DNA of 64,000 nucleotides from Meconema thalassinum (taxonomy: Eukaryota > Arthropoda > Insecta > Orthoptera > Tettigoniidae): positions 146,881,074 through 146,945,073 of the forward strand of contig OX336391.1 in assembly GCA_946902985.2 (NCBI GenBank), given 5' to 3'. This document shows, in pieces, positions 44,996-56,654 of the stretch (the stretch's first letter is position 1; each line of letters begins with the position of its first letter). A model generated the notes under the pieces. The model had not been told where the DNA came from, made no database searches, and worked only from the letters and a program-made list of their open reading frames with translations. The position numbers and the translations under genes were made by a program.

Positions 44996-45403
44996 TCCGC
45001 CAATCTCACAGGTAACTAAGGCCCTCGCAGTGTACAGCCCGTATTTAAAGCAAACCTGATGTGCAACGTCATGGGGCCACTACTAGCGTCACGCTAATGC
45101 GATTTGCAGAAAATTTGAATCAAAATCATCTTTCAGATTTAAAAACACGCCTACCTACGTTCGTTAATCTAGCACAACCTCTTCTTGGTGTTGGGATATT
45201 TTTTTCCGACATGTTTCGACTTTCGATGGAGTCTTCTTCAGCTTTTATCAATGGCAAAATCTATTCTTCTTAAAGCATAGAGTAACAATGGGCTATCCAT
45301 AAATCTATATTTTGGTTGAAATAACCTATAAATAAATAAATGATAATCGTCTGACGATCGAAACTGGTCCCCCAAGAGTATTTATTAATCTCATGTAAGT
45401 TGT
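44996..45403. other. Unassigned stretch
   Basis: No gene or recognised repeat. Confidence 0.5.
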
Positions 45404-45416
45404 ATTCAGGATTAGG

Positions 45417-45845
45417 ATCTCTATCTATCTATCGTATGGATTTTAGTGCATGGAGTGTCCGAGGACATGTTCGGCTCGCCTGAGTATGTAGCTGCTTCCA
45501 GCGGTCACCCTTAGGGTGAGCTACAAGTTCCATTCAATTTCAAGTAGTTACAACTTTCGCTACCAGATATCAATGATACCTAGTTATGAAAGTTGGAACT
45601 TTGATAGAGAGTTCTGATGAAATCTAACCTAAAAATTTAGCTCCACACAAGTTTAGTCTGTGGAAGGATCTTTTACATGTCATAAATCTATGACATGGGA
45701 CCGCCGGCTTTACTTTACCTCCTATGGAGGGCATACTGAAGGATTTCTAACGCTCTTAAAAAAATCCAACGACTTCGGCCGGGTTTGAACCCGTTATCTT
45801 GGGCACAGCAGTTCAGCATGCTACCAACTACGCCACCGAAGCCGC
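45417..45845 (-). repeat. SINE5, complete copy with 13-bp target duplication
   Basis: On the minus strand the tRNA-like head GCGGCTTCGGTGGCGTAG and B-box GGTTCAAACCC lead into the SINE5 body and end in a TAGA-repeat tail. TTCAGGATTAGGA flanks it on both sides (about 45404-45416 and 45846-45858). It is closely similar to 59801-60229. Confidence 0.88.
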
Positions 45846-45858
45846 TTCAGGATTAGGA

Positions 45859-46382
45859 AAATACCCGTTACAATTGGGTACAATCGTGTTGACAGATTGA
45901 AATGCATTACATTTCGATTTCCTACTAAATTATAGCACTTGTTTGCACATTTTTAACAAAAATATTTCACCTACAATTTCTGACTCTAGTTATAACCCCT
46001 GAGCTATTAATGTAAATATGACCCCGCCGACGTAATGTTTCTGAATGTACCTTTAATCAGCAAATTGTGATATAACGTTCATGGTTCATCAATTATACAG
46101 AACATACACTCTTCCATGGGAACATCTAAACACAATAAGGCAAGAGTGAAAGTTCTCAGTTAACTGAGCTGTAATTTGTTTACTCGTACTTCGCGCTAAT
46201 TGACTCGAAAACACAAAGGAGTGGTTTAAATGTACCTACTAACTCGTATAATTCAGATGTAATTTAGTTATTCCCAGCATACAAGGAGAATGCAAGTGAA
46301 TATTCTGCGCAGAGTTTTGCAATAATTTCAGGGTAGTTGTACCCGCAACACCCCCGCATCAGCGATATTTGAGGGGAGTCTT
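45859..46382. other. Unassigned stretch
   Basis: No gene or recognised repeat. Confidence 0.5.
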
Positions 46383-46963
46383 AAGGGCCATTCTACACGA
46401 GCGGGTAAACTGCCGCGTTTCGCCCACCTCCTACCGCGCCAAAATGTTTCAATCTACACGTGACCATCAAAACGCGGCGTGTGACCCGCTTAGAGCACAC
46501 CGCGCCAACATTGTGTAATCTACACGTGGCGTGTGAAAAGAAGCGCCTTCTATTCAATTCTTTCTACTGCATAGCTGTTTAATAATCGAGCCTATACATG
46601 GGCTGGGGATACGCTCTATCGGCAACTAGAGGAAATTTTCCAATTAAACGTTATGCATGGGTTCTAACTGGGAATGTCAAGGCCGGTATACAGAGCGCAG
46701 CTCGCATCCAGTCGGCTGTGAGGTTACTGACGCGTGTGAACTGCTTGCAAGACGCCACGTGTAGTTTCGTACGCGGTTCTCTCGCTAGCGGGCAGGACGC
46801 CTCCAGAGGCGTGCTTACCGCCCGACGATTCTCGAACGCCTCCTCCCGCGACCGGCAAAACGCTCGTGTAAAGAGACCAATTCATTTGTAGGTTCTGTCC
46901 GATGGCGCGGTAGGAGGCGAGCGAAACGCGGCAGTTTACCCGCTCATGTAGAATGGTCCATAG
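46383..46963. mobile_element. MITE-like element with ~60-bp terminal inverted repeats
   Basis: The left end GGGCCATTCTACACGAGCGG is mirrored by the right end, where the reverse complement reads GGACCATTCTACATGAGCGG. Both continue through AAACTGCCGCGTTTCGC and CCTCCTACCGCGCC. The interior is GC-rich near the ends and encodes no recognisable transposase. The target duplication is ambiguous (TTA-like left, ATA right). The long TIR and small size fit a non-autonomous DNA transposon. Confidence 0.8.
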
Positions 46964-47145
46964 GGTACACAGCATCGAGAAAAAAAATCATGATTAAAAC
47001 CAATAAATGTACAACAAAAATAATGGAAAGCAGTTGGAAGAATCATAAACCTCTATTGATATCAAGTTGATATGTGAGAAGCTAAAGCAATAAGGAGAAT
47101 CCTGCTATTTGATATGAAAAGAGACAGTCAGTCTGAAAGATTGAC

Positions 47146-47706
47146 ATTGCCATCAACGAGACCATACGAATCTTGTCGGGATGTATGAAGCCTACTCCAG
47201 TCGACAAACTCTACCCGATTGTTGGGATAGCTCCCCCAACTATCAGAAGGACTGTTGCTGCTGATGCAGAGAGGGCGAAGCAGATTAATGATCCCCGTCA
47301 TCCACTGCATAATCATCAGGCTGTTGTCCGTCGACTGAAATCAAGAAAGAGTTTCATCGCCAGGACTCAACCACTGGAGGGAACATCGGAATCTAACCGC
47401 ATCTCAAGGTGGAAGAGCAAGCTGCCGCCGGATATCCCTGTTAAGGAAGAGCTAGCCCCAGGAAATGACCTGCCTTACCCTGTTTGGAAATCACTTAATC
47501 GTCTCAGGGTTGGCGTCCCTCGTTGCAAGACCAACATGCAGAAATGGGGTATCCTTCCAGCTGATGGAGACACGTCCTGCGAGTGTGGAGCAACACAAGA
47601 CCCAGCCCACCTGCTCATTTGTCCACTACTAGAACAACCCTGCACTACCCAGGACCTGATCGAGGCAAACAACAAAGCCATCGGAGTTGCTACATTCTGG
47701 AAATGA
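47146..47706 (+). pseudogene. Jockey-like LINE reverse transcriptase C-terminal fragment
   Basis: The frame reads NETIRILSGCMKPTPVDK, GIAPPTIRR, NDPRHPLH, RVGVPRCKTNMQKWG and a cysteine-rich end CECGATQDPAHLLICP. This is the pattern after the RT domain of jockey/CR1-like LINEs. The 47173-47706 part is open to its natural stop, but everything upstream is missing, as expected of a 5'-truncated LINE insertion. A second tail of the same kind lies at 53725-53900. Confidence 0.85.
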
Positions 47707-48289
47707 TCGGACACGGAAATGAATGACTGGACTTTATGTTCGACCCTCACTATTATGTGTCAGATAACTGTATCATAATGATGGTCATTATAACACTGTT
47801 TTCCATTATGATACAGTTTCTCCAGCCAATCAGAGCTCGTTCATTGACCAATTAGGTAACGATAACTTCGCGCATGCGCTCAAAATCCAACATGTCGGAC
47901 ATAAACACAACATCGAACTATAATAAATTACCGACATGGAATACCCACCGTCCATATGTTCGCGTAAATAAACTGGCGAATATGAGACAAGAAATAGCAC
48001 TGTACCTTAAAATCACCAACACTAATTTCTACACAGCGCATTGTCTTCAAATGACTGCGGTGACAATATTACTGAGGGACGGCTGATGTAAACATATGGC
48101 TGCATATGGCATTGCAAGCCCACAGAGCGCATGCGTCGGTCGTTCAAAGCTCTTGAAAGACAAAGATATAACACCCAACGCTCGTTCTGCGATCACAAAA
48201 TTCCAGTAGCTGACTCTCAACAGATATTTATGAATATTTATGTTAAAACATATAATAAAGTTATAATTATCGTCGAACATAAACAGTCG

Positions 48290-48925
48290 TATGCAACTCG
48301 CCTATAATGGTAATTAAGACACTCGTATGGAAATTATAAAACTCGCATACGCTCGTTTTATAAAAAATACTCGTGTCTTAATTATAGCCATTATAGGCTC
48401 GTTGCATAATGTACTATTATATCATTTTAAATGCTACAAATGCTGAAAAATGCTAGAAAGGCTGGAGGCTTCGAGCGAGCGTGCGGTGAAAGTAGGGAGC
48501 TGGCTGGATGACGTCACGATGGCCGTGTCGTTGCCGTCTCGTATCGCCAGAGCTCACCAGTGAACTCAGTACACATGCACCAAGCGGTGCTATGACGTCA
48601 CACAACTCAGTGCATTCTCGGTACATTTCGTGACGTTGCCGTAATGAAACGACGAAGTCGACTACCACTATCATTTAAAATGTGAAAAGTAAGCTGTGAT
48701 GAGTGAAGCGAAGAGGACATAAAAAGTAGCCTAACACAGGAAGGAAGCTTTCTTTTATTGAAGAGGAATCTGTTGATAGATTGAGATATTATAATAGTAC
48801 ATTATGCAACTCGCCTATAATGGCTATAATTAAGACACGAGTATCTTTATAAAACGAGCTTGAGCGAGTTTTATAATTTCCATACGAGTGTCTTAATTGC
48901 CATTATAGGGGAGTTGCATACGACT
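48290..48925. repeat. Inner inverted repeat of the foldback element
   Basis: ATGCAACTCGCCTATAATGG at 48290 is mirrored by CCATTATAGGGGAGTTGCAT ending near 48911. Each inner arm is itself partly palindromic (GACACTCGTATGG / ACTCGTGTCTTAATTATAG). The result is nested hairpins around a loop that contains a direct block starting at 48417. Confidence 0.75.
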
Positions 48926-49261
48926 GTTTATGTTCGACGATAATTATAACTTTATTATATGTTTTAACATAAATATTCATAAATATCTGTTCAGTAACTA
49001 GAATTTTGTGATCGGGTGGTGCGCTAGGTAGCATATCTCCCTGTTCCAAGCTCTCTGGCCGACTGACGCATGCGCTCTGTGTGCTTCAATGCCAGATGTG
49101 CTGATCGTGAACCAGTATTCAGCAAAACTGTCACCGTAGTCGTTTGAAATCAACGCGCTGAATAGAAATTGGATTTAGGTATATTAAGGTACAGTGCTAT
49201 TTCTTTTCTCATATTCACCAGTTTATTTACGCGAACTTATGGACGGTGCACTTTTGGTAAT

Positions 49262-51429
49262 TTATATAGACACAAGCTGTACCCAGCATGCGTTGCAATG
49301 CCAATCAAAGAAAGTGTTGGCGTTGAAATTCTGTTTCTTGAAGTGCTTTTGGATACACAACATGTTAACTGCCTCTAAGCTATCGTAAAATGGATTTTCT
49401 AATTTAGAACCATTCGTGGGAGCGTGCACAACAACTTTCAAAATTTCATCGCTGTCACTCATTTGTTGAATCTACTCGTACGCTACCTATTGTGAAATGG
49501 ATTTACTAAGTCGAAACCCTTCCCTGGCGTGTACACAATAACTCATCAATGATTCATCGCAATCGGATGAATGGTATATGCACGTATAGGGGGTTTTGTT
49601 TAAACGATTCGTGCGCTGTCATTCATTTGTTGAATCTACTCGTGCGCTACCTATTGAGAAATGTATTACTAAGTTGAAGCCCTTCCCTGGCGTGTACACA
49701 ATAACTCATCAAGGTTTCATCGCAATCGAAGAATGTTATATGAACGCAAAAGGGGATTTTGTTGAAACGCTTCGCGCATCGTCACCCATTTGTTGCATCT
49801 ACTCTTGCGCTACTTATTGTGAAATGGATTTACTAAGTCCCCTTCCCTGGCGGGTACACAATAACTGATCAATGTTTCATCGCAATCGGATGAATAGTAT
49901 ATGAACGCATACCTGATTTTGTTTAAACGATTCGCGCTCCGTCACTCATTTGTTGAATCTACTCGTGCGCTACCTACTGTAAAATGTATTTACTAAGTTA
50001 GAAACCGTCACGCAAGTGTCCAAAACATCTTCATCGCTATCGGACTAATGGGATATGAAGACATAGGGGACTGTATTGAAACGCTCCGCATGTCGTCGTT
50101 CATTTGTCGAATCTACTCGTGTGCTACCTACTGTGAAATGTATTTACTAAGCCAGAAACCTTCCTTGGAGTGTCCACCATATTTCACCCAAGTTTCACCG
50201 CTAACGGCAGAATGGTATATGACCTTATACGGGACTTTGTTGAAACGCTTCGCGCGTCGTCCCTCATTTGTTGAATCAACTTGTGCGCTGCATATTGTAT
50301 AGTGGATTTACTTAGCCAGAAATTTTCCATGACGTGTACACAACATCTCACCCAAGTTTCATAGCTACGGACGAATGGTACATGAATGCATACGGGACTT
50401 GGTTGAAACGCTTCGCGTGTCGTCGCTCATTTGTTGATTCTACTCTTGCGCTACATATCGTAATATGGATGTACTCACCCAGAAACCTTCCCTGGAGTGT
50501 ACACAACATCTCACCCAAGTTTCATCGCAATCGGATGAATGGTATGTGAACGTATACGGGACGTTGTCGAAACGCTTCGCGCGTAGTCACTCATTTGTTG
50601 AATATAAACGTGCGCATCGTATTGTAAAATGGATTTACTTAGCCACAAACCTTTCCTGGAGTGTACACAACAATTCACCAAACATTTATCACTATCAGAC
50701 GACTGGTATATGACTTTATACGGGACTTTGTTGAAACGCTTCTCGTGTCATCGCTCATTTGTTGAATCTACTGGTGCGATACCTATTGTAAAATGTATGA
50801 ACTAAGCCAGAAACCTTCCATGGAGTGTACACAACATCTCACCCAAGTTTTATCGCTATCGGATGATGGTATATGAAATTATATGGGACTTTGTTGAAAC
50901 GCTTCGCGCGTCGTTGCTCATTTGTTGATTCTACTCGTGCTCTACCTATTTTTAAAGGGATTTACTAAGCTAGAAACCTTCCCTGGAGTGCACACAAAAT
51001 CTCAGCCCAGTTTCATCACTATCGGACGAATGGTATATGAATGCATACGGGACTTTGTTGAAACGCATTGCGTGTCGTCGCTCATTTGTTGAATCTACTT
51101 TTGCGCTATCTACTGTGAAATGTATTCACTAATTTTGAAACCTTCACGTAAGTGTACACAACATCTCACCCAAGTTTCATCGCTATCGGACGAATGGTAT
51201 ATGAACACATACGGGACTTTGTTGAAATGCTTCGCGCATCGTCGCTCATTTGTTGAATCTACGCGTGCGCTACCAATTGTAAAATGGATTTACTAAATCA
51301 GAAACCTTCCTTGGAGTGTACTCAACATCTCACCCAAGTTTCATCGCAATCGGACGAATGGTATATGAACGCATAGGAGACATACATACCCACAAACTAT
51401 CACGTACATTGATTTTTATATATATAGAT
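49262..51429 (-). repeat. ~162-bp tandem array, possibly a Helitron-like insertion
   Basis: About twelve units share CTCATTTGTTGAATCTACTCG, with starts spaced 154-168 bases (e.g. 49462, 49626, 49789, 49949, 50266, 50429, 50592). The array lies only in the right arm of the foldback. Its minus-strand edges, TCTATATATATAAAAATC near 51427 and GCAACGCATGCTGGGTACAG near 49300, resemble the paired ends of insect Helitron-like elements, which often carry minisatellites. Frames across it are repeat-derived and not genes. It has no CRISPR geometry. Confidence 0.65.
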
Positions 51430-51602
51430 GTTGGATTTTGAGAGCATGCGTGAAGGTATCCTTATCTAATTGGTCAAAAAAATTGTTTCTTGAGCTGTGA
51501 TTGGTGGGAGAAACTGTTTCATAATGAATAATAGTGTTATAATGACCATCATTATGATACAGTTTTCAGACACATAATAGTCAGGGTCGAAGATAAAGTG
51601 AT

Positions 51603-51960
51603 TTTTGAAAGCCTTTGTCTGGGACGTGATGCTCTATGGATGTAAAATTTGGAATGTTGGTGCAGCTCAACAAAGGAGAGTAGGAGCATTTGAAATGCGG
51701 TGTTATAGGACATTTATTAGTACTAATTGGGTAGATAGAGTAACAAATGAAGTGGTATTAAGACGAGTGGGGAAGGAGGGATGTTTTCTGGTGAGTGTTA
51801 ATAAATAGAAGAGATAGGTTGGTAGGACACACACTAAGGTACCCAGGAATGGCTATCTTACTTACGAAAGGCAGGGTCGATGACCACAAGTGTTGGGATA
51901 GGCCAATGTTAGAATAATGTTAAACAGATTGTCCTGTATTAAAGGTGCAGTAGCTATGTA
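51603..51960 (+). pseudogene. LINE reverse transcriptase tail fragment
   Basis: The frame 51605-51808 reads AFVWDVMLYGCKIWNVGAAQ, FEMRCYRTF, WVDRVTNEVVLRRVG, a typical arthropod LINE RT C-terminal region. The reading breaks into several frames afterwards (GHTLRYPGMA, DRPMLE). It is 5'-truncated and starts right after the foldback element. Confidence 0.8.
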
Positions 51961-52261
51961 CTGTAGATATGAAACGATAAGCTCTGGACAGGGAGGCTGC
52001 ATCAAGTCAGTATAAAGAATGAAGACTCAAACACATCCTAGCGATGTGAATAATCCAGGATACAGCGGCGTGGGCCGAATACATGTGGTTGAAGTGTCAT
52101 ATCCGTTCCCATTTAGTCGATTTATACTCGCCTATTTGCATGAAATGGTAATAATTATTCTAAATAGCCTAATATTTCATTGTAATTGTCGTCTACAATT
52201 TTTCCGAGGCCTGTACGAGTACTTGATGAATAAATTCCTTCTTTCACAATATATGTCTCTC

Positions 52262-52760
52262 CAGCCGTGATGAATGATGAAGTAAGAGCCAGGGTAAACG
52301 CAACCTGGTTGTGGTGGAAGAAGAAAATGCAACTTCGTCTCAAATCCAAGATATATCGGACAGTGGTACGGCCAGTTGCGCTGTATGGAGTTGAATGTCG
52401 ACCATCCGGCAAACTTTCCGAACGTCACCTACACGCCATGGAAAATGACCATGTCAGAAACGACACAATTCGGGAGCAAATGGGTGTCGCCCCAATTGTG
52501 AACAAAATGAGAGAGAAACGGTTACGATGATATGGCCATGCCCTGCGTGCAGCGCCTGATACTGTTACTAAATCTGTCCTTCATTTTGAGGTTGAAGGCC
52601 TACGCCCCAGAGGACGACCGAAGCAGCGTTGGGAAGACACAATAAATGGTGACTGAAGAATTAACGGCCTAAATCCAGCTGACGCACGAAACCGGACAAA
52701 AAGGAGGTCAATGACCAAAAAAGCGGACCCTGCACCAGCAGGACAACGCTAGGAATAATA
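52262..52760 (+). pseudogene. LINE reverse transcriptase tail fragment with AAT/AAG tail
   Basis: RVNATWLWW, KSKIYRTVVRPVALYGVE, IREQMGVAPIVNKMREKRLR and then GRPKQRWEDT-like residues define the C-terminal end of an RT. The coding end is followed by AATAATAATAAGAAGAAG, a simple-repeat tail like those of RTE-type LINEs. An in-frame TGA follows the KRLR motif. Confidence 0.8.
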
Positions 52761-53029
52761 ATAATAAGAAGAAGAAGCCTTGGTGCTGGAAGTTTCTTTT
52801 CTTTCGCCAGGATCCAACAGACTGAAACAGCACTTTCCAACTGACAACGAAATAGCTGAAGTAACATTACAGTGTATGTAGTTCACAGTGTGTCTGCATA
52901 TGTTTAGTTAAATTCAAGTAAGCTGGTGTATAGTAAATGAAAGAATTAACTATAAAGTGATTAGGAGCCGAGCTCCATAAACTGGCTCACGCAATAGTGC
53001 ATACAAGTGGAATGAACACCATGAAGGGC

Positions 53030-53720
53030 TAATATGTCAGGAGTGCTCTGTGACAGGAGGATCCAGTCTAAGGTTAAGGGGAAAATATATAAAACTGTCG
53101 TAGGACCAGCAATCAGCCTTGCTGTATGGCTCTGAAACATGACCTGCACGCAAAACGCACACAAACAGGCTTGACGTCACGGAAATGGAAATGCTCAGGT
53201 GTATGAGTGGAGTGACAAGCGTGATAGAGTGAAAAATGTCAAAAGAAGAGGAACATTGAAGGTTGTGGAAATATCCAGAAGATACAAGAAAACTGACTTC
53301 AGTGGTACGGGCATGTGAGAAGAAAAAAGCTTGTAGTTTAACGTGACCGTTAATCTCGAGATCATGAGCCACGGGACCTCCTTTTTACGTGGAATCCGAA
53401 CCACAGGACATGGCATTTCACTTCGAAAATCTCACATGCATTGACCGGGAATCGAACCCGGACCGCCTTGGTGAGAGGCATACAGCTAGACCGCTGAGCC
53501 ACCACGCCCCAATGTGAGAAGAAGGGAGGAATCCTACGTGGGGAGGAAGATGCTAGACATGCAAATACAGGGAGTGAGAATGCCAGGCAGACCTACACGA
53601 AGATGGATGGATTGTGTACAGGAGGACCTCAGAGAAAAACAGTTGTCAGAAGAGGATGTACATGACCGGCTTAAATGGAGAGCAGTCAGCAACATCGACC
53701 CCACATAGGAGTGGGAATGA
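53030..53720 (+). pseudogene. LINE reverse transcriptase tail split by SINE1
   Basis: Upstream of the SINE the sequence reads IQSKVKGKIYKTVVGPAI, TEMEMLRCMSGVT and LQWYGHVRR. After it, REESYVGRKMLDMQ, GRPTRRWMDCVQEDLRE and LKWRAVSN finish the tail. It is frameshifted and damaged upstream. Removing the SINE and one target copy would rejoin the RR and EES codons in order, so the LINE is older than the SINE. Confidence 0.82.
53325..53511 (-). repeat. SINE1, full-length with 12-bp target duplication
   Basis: On the minus strand it begins GGGGCGTGGTGGCTCAGCGG (A box TGGCTCAGCGG), has the B-box GGGTTCGATTCCCGG, then the AGTGAAATGCCATGTCCTG and GAGATTAACGGTCACG body. The perfect repeat ATGTGAGAAGAA lies at 53313-53324 and 53512-53523. 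This is the reference copy of the family in this window. Confidence 0.93.
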
Positions 53721-53724
53721 TGTA

Positions 53725-53900
53725 AAGAGAAAGAAGAAGGGCTAAAGACGGAAACATCAAGTGTGATTGCGAAGAAGATCAGACTGTCAACCACATGATT
53801 CAATGTCGTATGTGTCCAACCACCTGCACAACAGAGGATCTACACCTAGCTTCAGAGAATGCACTGCAAGTCGCCAAGTTATGGTCTCATTGTATTTAAT
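53725..53900 (+). pseudogene. Jockey-like LINE tail fragment, second copy
   Basis: The frame KCDCEEDQTVNHMIQCRMCP, TTEDLHLASENALQVAKLW then stop is the same cysteine-motif ending as the 47.6-kb fragment (CECGATQDPAHLLICP). It is severely 5'-truncated and abuts the preceding LINE tail. Confidence 0.8.
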
Positions 53901-54089
53901 GAAATGTTTTGTAATTCTGTAACATGCTTCTGATATGAAAATAATAATAAGCACCATGAACGCTCGCTCAGAGAGAAATATATTAGACCACCTCTGGGTG
54001 CAGTGGCTAGCTCTCTTTACTGCCACAGTAAGGCTATTTGTGGGGTAGTAGCTCGGCCATGTTTGAATGGCAACAGTCAACGATTTAAG

Positions 54090-54270
54090 CGCGCAAGGGA
54101 AGTATTTAATCTTGAAAATAAAAATATGTCCGTTAAGTTTTCAAGGAATGCAAGATTTTCTCAGTACTATTGAAACAATTTGGATGATTTTGGTACAAAC
54201 CGCACTTTCTAGATCCCTCTGGTTTAATAGCTTTAGATTTATGAAAAATACACCTTACTGTTTTATGTAT
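54090..54270. repeat. Repeat D, copy 2
   Basis: It shares GGAATGCAAGATTTT, GATTTTGGTACAAACC and CCCTCTGGTTTA with 17500-17690. A 92-codon frame passes through but is not preserved in the other copy. Confidence 0.6.
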
Positions 54271-54434
54271 GTGATTTCTTTAATCACTTTTTTATTCACG
54301 TTTCCTTATTCGCATGTGCGTGGCATCGGTATTATATTGTGTTGACCGACTGAAAAGTAGCCTTATCAATAGGCAATAAGGCAACACTGACAAATGGATT
54401 CTAAGCTATTTATACATATTCAAGGTAAACACAC

Positions 54435-55665
54435 AAGTAGTTCCGTGAAGAACTATACAGCCTATTTCCATATATCCTACTTACCTTAATTGCCTCTATC
54501 AACATTCAAAATTTCAGTTTAATTGCTGTAATAGATTCGTAGATATTGAGAACCGTCTAAATATTTCGTAAGGTCGCCATGTTGGATTTTTATAGGCTAT
54601 ATCTAGGTCTTAGAGTTATGTACTAATACATGAAGATTATTGTGTAGGTATAGTGTTCAAACTTCAATCGCATGATTAGGACACAAGAAATAAAATCGAG
54701 ATTTTAAAATTTCGCATAGCTGCCATCTTGTGGTATTGAAAACAATTGAAATAAATTAGATGCCAGTGGGTTAAAATTTGTATTAGCATTTTCCGTCCCA
54801 AATTTCACTGCGCTCGAATGGTTAAATCAACAGAAACGTCCATTTAAATATTTATATTTCGCGTCACCGCCATGTTAGATTTGTGCTCACCAGGTTATTG
54901 AAAGCCCCATAGGTGAACTTATGTTCATAGCATCTATCAACACACAAAATTTCAATTTTATTGCTACCCTAGATTAACCGATATTGAGAACCATCTAAAT
55001 ATTTCGGATGGTCGCCATGTTGAATTTTTTATATATGTAGGCCATAGAGTTATGGACTATTAGATGATCTTTATTGCGCAGGTTTATTATTCAAACATTC
55101 ACTTCGATCGCATGATTGATACACAAGAAATAAAAGCTTAATTTTTAAATTTCGCACAGCCGACATGATGAGATTGTGTAAACAATTGAACTAAATTAGA
55201 TGCCAGTGCATTACATTGTGTATAAACATTTGCTGTCGCAAGTTTCATTGCGTTTGGATGGATAAATCGCAATAAACGTCTACTTAAATACTTCAAATTC
55301 GCTTGGCCGCCATGTTCGTTTTGTAGTTAACGGGTTTTCGAAGGTCTCATACGTGTATTTCTAGTATTGCCCTTTGTCACCGTACAAAAGTTCAAGGTGA
55401 TATCGGTAATAGTTTGGGGGATATAGAATGCCGGTGAAGTATTTCGCACAGCCGCCATGTTTGATTGGTGAGACGTAACAAAATTTGAAGGACACGGTCT
55501 GGGTTGACCAAAATGGTACTATGACCTCACTGAGTTTCATTGAAATTGGTCCAGCCGTTTCGATTTTATTAGGGACACACACACACACACTTAGAATACA
55601 CACACACACGGACAAAAGGTGATCATAAGCCTATTTTCTCATAAATGAAAATAGGCTTAAAATAC
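54435..55665. repeat. Family B repeat, complete copy
   Basis: It runs from AAGTAGTTCCGTGAAGAAC to AAAATAGGCTTAAAA. The interior repeats a ~300-bp monomer with GCCGCCATGTT. The right half matches 1-697 and the left part matches 11185-11745. The left-end motif AAGTAGTTCCGTGAAG is related to that of family A (AAGAAGTTCCGTGACG), so A and B are probably sister families. Confidence 0.75.
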
Positions 55666-55669
55666 GTCA

Positions 55670-56220
55670 TTGCTGCCAACCAACTGCTGAAAACAACCAA
55701 TTAAAATTTAAACCCAATTTTGGATATCTCAGAAAGTATCCATGCAAACTGTTACAAAATTGGCACAGGTATAACGATAATATTGCAGGTTAATTTTGAG
55801 AAACCCAAACATGACAGTGTTTCCTTCATAATTCTACGCGTGTTGAAATACTTGATGTTTAGATGCATGCAACTTCCACATTAACAAATGGATTTCAAAC
55901 AAATTTTGCGTTTACAATGAGTACTTTAAGAAACATAGCTATGCAAATTTACAGAATCACCAGGGCTGACAACTGCCAATGAATGTTCTCTATAATTATG
56001 GGCCCTAGTCTCAATATATCATAAAATATGAAGGCAAACCTGTTATAAACCTTGCACCTGTATGATATTGCAGATTTATTTCGAACAAACCACTTAATAC
56101 AGTGTTCCCAACATAATTCTACGCTTTCTAATGGTTTAAATGTATAACTGCATGTAACATCCATACTAACAAATGAATTTGAACCAAAGTTTGTATCTGC
56201 AATGAATGTCTCAATAGACA
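55670..56220. repeat. Diverged family A-like fragment
   Basis: The recurring blocks ATATCTCAGAAAGTATGC-like, TTACAAAATTGGCAC, ACAAATGGATTTCAAAC and CACCAGGGCTG match family A monomers at lower identity. It directly follows the family B copy. Confidence 0.55.
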
Positions 56221-56221
56221 T

Positions 56222-56310
56222 ACAGTACGTCCTGGGTTTTGGATTCCACGAGGCAAAAAAAAGAGGAGTTCCCATGGCTTATGGTCACGAGATTAATGGC
56301 AATCAGCAGG
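56222..56310 (+). repeat. SINE1, diverged body fragment
   Basis: TTTGGATTCCACG, the AGAGGAGTTCCCATGGCTTATG block and CACGAGATTAATGGC match the SINE1 body in order with many changes. The head is missing. Confidence 0.55.
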
Positions 56311-56654
56311 ATCTAGGATTGAGGCGAGTTTCCCAATATTTGAAATAAGATTCAATCATAGCATTTTCCTGGTGGGAGTGTGGGAAAACCCTGGAGAAGA
56401 GCACATTCAGGATGGTCGCTACCACTTCGGGGATTTGAACCTTCGATCTCAGGACTCACTGTGACGATTGTGGAGCGTGGCATGGATTCATGTTAGCCTT
56501 ACCAGGTGAACTGTGGTTCATGCCGATGATGGAATGATAGAAGTTTGAGAAGGATTATTTCATAAAATATTCATCATGGCACCAATATTTCCATGAAATA
56601 CAATCAGCTTTGATCCTTTATTTTGTCACTTTGAAGCACTTTCACTTCACTACA

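Larger units (their letters stand above)
47731..51599. mobile_element. Foldback-type element with long inverted arms
   Basis: The outer ends are inverted: ACTTTATGTTCGACCC on the left, mirrored by GGGTCGAAGATAAAGT on the right. Similarity continues about 160 bp inward (ACTGTATCATAATGATGG and GCATGCG motifs). The left arm continues 47894-48416 and pairs with 48795-49260. The loop is 48417-48794. The right arm is interrupted by the 49262-51429 array. No transposase is recognised. The outer target duplication could not be read. It lies 25 bp after the stop of the jockey-like tail. Confidence 0.75.

Noticed and set aside
49262..51429. Regularly spaced repeats as a possible CRISPR array
   Set aside because: Units are ~162 bp with no short repeat/unique spacer structure, and the context is eukaryotic.
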